Part shown: piece after piece, positions 62,421-64,000 of the stretch
Numbering within the stretch: position 1 is the stretch's first letter
Layout: the number at the start of each line of letters is the position of its first letter
DNA from: Capitulum mitella
Lineage: Eukaryota; Arthropoda; Thecostraca; Pollicipedomorpha; Pollicipedidae
DNA: 64,000 bases
Direction: 5' to 3'
NCBI GenBank assembly: GCA_030062745.1
Contig: CP099844.1
Span: forward strand, 26,474,596 to 26,538,595
Program-made: the position numbers and the translations under genes
The notes under the pieces: generated by a model
What the model was told of the DNA's origin: nothing
What the model saw: only the letters and a program-made list of their open reading frames with translations
Databases searched by the model: none

Positions 62421-63780
62421 GGCGCGTTTCTCTCCAATTTCGCGACATCGATCACGCGCGAGAGCCGGCGGCCGCCGAGGCGTCCGTTTCCGGAAATTAA
62501 TAGCGGTCCGGCAGCGGGCAGGCGGCGTCGCTCGGCGCTGTTATGACGCGAGCCGAGGCCCGCCCCCGAGTGATGTTCTCTGCCCGACATGGGCCCACTC
62601 TCTCTGGCTCGGAGCGGGCGAAAGTCCGAACAGGGCCGGCCGGCCGGCGTCCAGCCCGCGGACGCGGCTGTCCGTCGGCGTCCGGCGCCGTCCGGTGGCG
62701 TCCGGCCGGCGCCGGACGGTCCGGGCCGGCGCAGTCGCCCCTCCGGCGTTGCCGTTTCGGTAGAGGCCCGCCGAGGGGGCGCAGCGGCCGGCGAAAGCGC
62801 TGCTGTTGTGACACGGTGGGACCGCCATCTCAGGACTAATGATGCACGAGTGGAGAGCTGCCTCAAGAACGGTGATGGAATCTGCGGACGGAGAATTGAT
62901 TCACGCCCGGTCCGCCCGGCCGGAGAACATTGCCGCCGTCCCATCATGTGATCCGTTACGACGGTCGTAATTGGTCCCTCGTTAGAAATCGGGACGTGAT
63001 TCATGAGACGCGTGCCACCGACGTCAACTCTTCTCCGCGAGTTTCTCCCAATGAATCCGTTTAGCAACCTGATCGCAGCTGGTTAATGCATGACGAAAGC
63101 CTGGTAGTAGGTGTCTCCGTTACGCAGGATGGCCGCGGAGAAAAGGAAACAAACGATCGTTGTACGGAGTGAAACGAAATGGTTATTCAGGAAGCGACAC
63201 TTTGTAATGGAAACAAAAGTGGCTTCAGCAATAGAAACGCAGCCTGGTGATATTGGAATGTGGCACGCGCAGTAAGCATACTTGTCTATCCAGGGCATTT
63301 TTTACCCCAAGCATGTCAAGGAGCGTGGTTCTGCGTTCCATTTTAATCTATCTGACCATCGGTCAGTAATTCCGAGTGGATGTCGCCGTTGACACCAAGG
63401 TAATCTGATTGGTGTTCTTTTTCTCATGATTTCCAATACTCCATTGATAGCCCTGCCGGGAGCTCGCCATTGAACCGTTCCCATCCTGCCCCATTCAGTT
63501 TCAGAAAAAAAATTAACGGAAAGGGAATTATTTCCAATTTATGGTCGGGGCACTTCAGTTTAACGCTGGCCATTGCGGTGAGTCCAGGACCGTGTAGAGA
63601 CATTGTACAGATAGACTTCCGTTGCTCGTAAGCTGTGAAACACTCTGAATTCATGGTCTGGTGAAAACAACACGATCTAGCGGCAAGAAACGGTGACTGC
63701 CTCCTCAGCTTTAGAACGTCATCAGCTTCCCTACAATGACGCCGTCAACTCTCGTTCCTGCTCAGCGTCTGAATTCAGGC
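62421..63780. other. Spacer, no supported gene
   Basis: GC-rich with GCGTCCGGCGCC-type simple repeats to about 62.8 kb, then near-average composition. Nothing gene-like was found. Confidence 0.4.
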
Positions 63781-63789
63781 ACGCCACCC

Positions 63790-64000
63790 GCCCCCGTCTC
63801 CGGTCTGAGACAGCAGCTTCTCCCGTCTCCGGCCTGAGACAGCCGCTCGGCTCCTGTCTCTTTTCTGAGACAGCAGCTGACCCCTCTCCGGTCTGGTCTG
63901 AGACAGCCGCCGGCCTTTGTCTCCTGTCTGAGACAGCAGCTGATCCCGTCTCCGGTCGTAGATAGCGGCCGGCTCATGTCTCCTTTCTGAGACAGCAGCT
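63790..64000 (+). repeat. ~30-bp minisatellite with hairpin-forming units, cut by window end
   Basis: About seven units contain GTCTCCGGTCTGAGACAGCAGC or variants. CTGAGA recurs at 63805, 63834, 63865, 63898, 63928 and 63987. Each unit carries the inverted pair GTCTC...GAGAC, able to fold into a short hairpin. The array continues past the right edge. Confidence 0.9.

Noticed and set aside
62010-63067. Long repetitive frames on both strands (RRLVSLLGG- and HQPPSRGTSRRA-like)
   Set aside because: They are by-products of the 20-bp minisatellite and the flanking GC-rich DNA.
1-64000. CRISPR arrays, bacterial operons or prophage
   Set aside because: Introns, splice signals and eukaryotic proteins rule out a prokaryotic source. 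The tandem repeats lack the unique spacers of CRISPR arrays.

Overview
This is a window of animal nuclear DNA, not bacterial or viral. Genes are split by many GT-AG introns, coding exons are GC-rich at third codon positions, and intergenic and intronic DNA is full of minisatellites and small transposable-element remnants. Short CCTAA runs and the gene set fit an arthropod. A crustacean, possibly a barnacle, is my guess from the GC-rich exons, but the sequence does not prove it. Composition is banded: AT-rich at about 1.4-8.7 kb and 27.5-31 kb, mixed to about 41 kb, very GC- and CpG-rich at 8.8-27 kb and 41.2-63 kb.

Layout. (1) 134-1420, minus: the 5' end of a DHRS4-like short-chain dehydrogenase, two exons; the rest lies beyond the left edge. 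(2) 1.4-8.9 kb: AT-rich spacer with tRNA-derived SINE remnants, a decayed LINE 3' end, a 1.2-kb piggyBac-like non-autonomous element and an (AT)26 tract. (3) 8908-15289, plus: a complete ZMYND11 (BS69) orthologue, 12 coding exons and 547 residues, a chromatin reader with PHD, bromo, PWWP and MYND modules. (4) 15.3-18.4 kb: a 22-bp minisatellite starting just after the ZMYND11 stop, then GC-rich spacer. (5) 18373-28234, minus: a complete PSMD1 (Rpn2) orthologue, 17 coding exons and 971 residues, the scaffold of the 26S proteasome base. It is tail-to-tail with ZMYND11. (6) 28.2-41.2 kb: gene-poor, with three copies of a hAT-like MITE, a GGGGCC-rich degenerate satellite and other repeats. (7) 41.2-64 kb: a CpG-rich domain with one good candidate first exon (41566-41606, plus) of an unrecognised gene. 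The rest contains minisatellites and trinucleotide runs but no exon I can support well; it could be a long first intron or regulatory region.

The three named genes are ordinary housekeeping or chromatin genes and form no pathway. The most unusual signal is structural. At three exon-intron junctions in two neighbouring genes, the splice site itself, with adjoining bases, has been expanded into a local tandem repeat: a 5' splice site about 11 times at 37-bp spacing (ZMYND11 PHD exon), a 3' splice site at least 3 times at 80-bp spacing (ZMYND11 bromodomain exon), and a 3' splice site about 9 times at mostly 33-bp spacing (PSMD1 exon 13). In PSMD1 the array is open in the coding frame, so upstream acceptor use would insert 11-residue repeats. 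In ZMYND11 alternative use would shift the frame or meet a stop.
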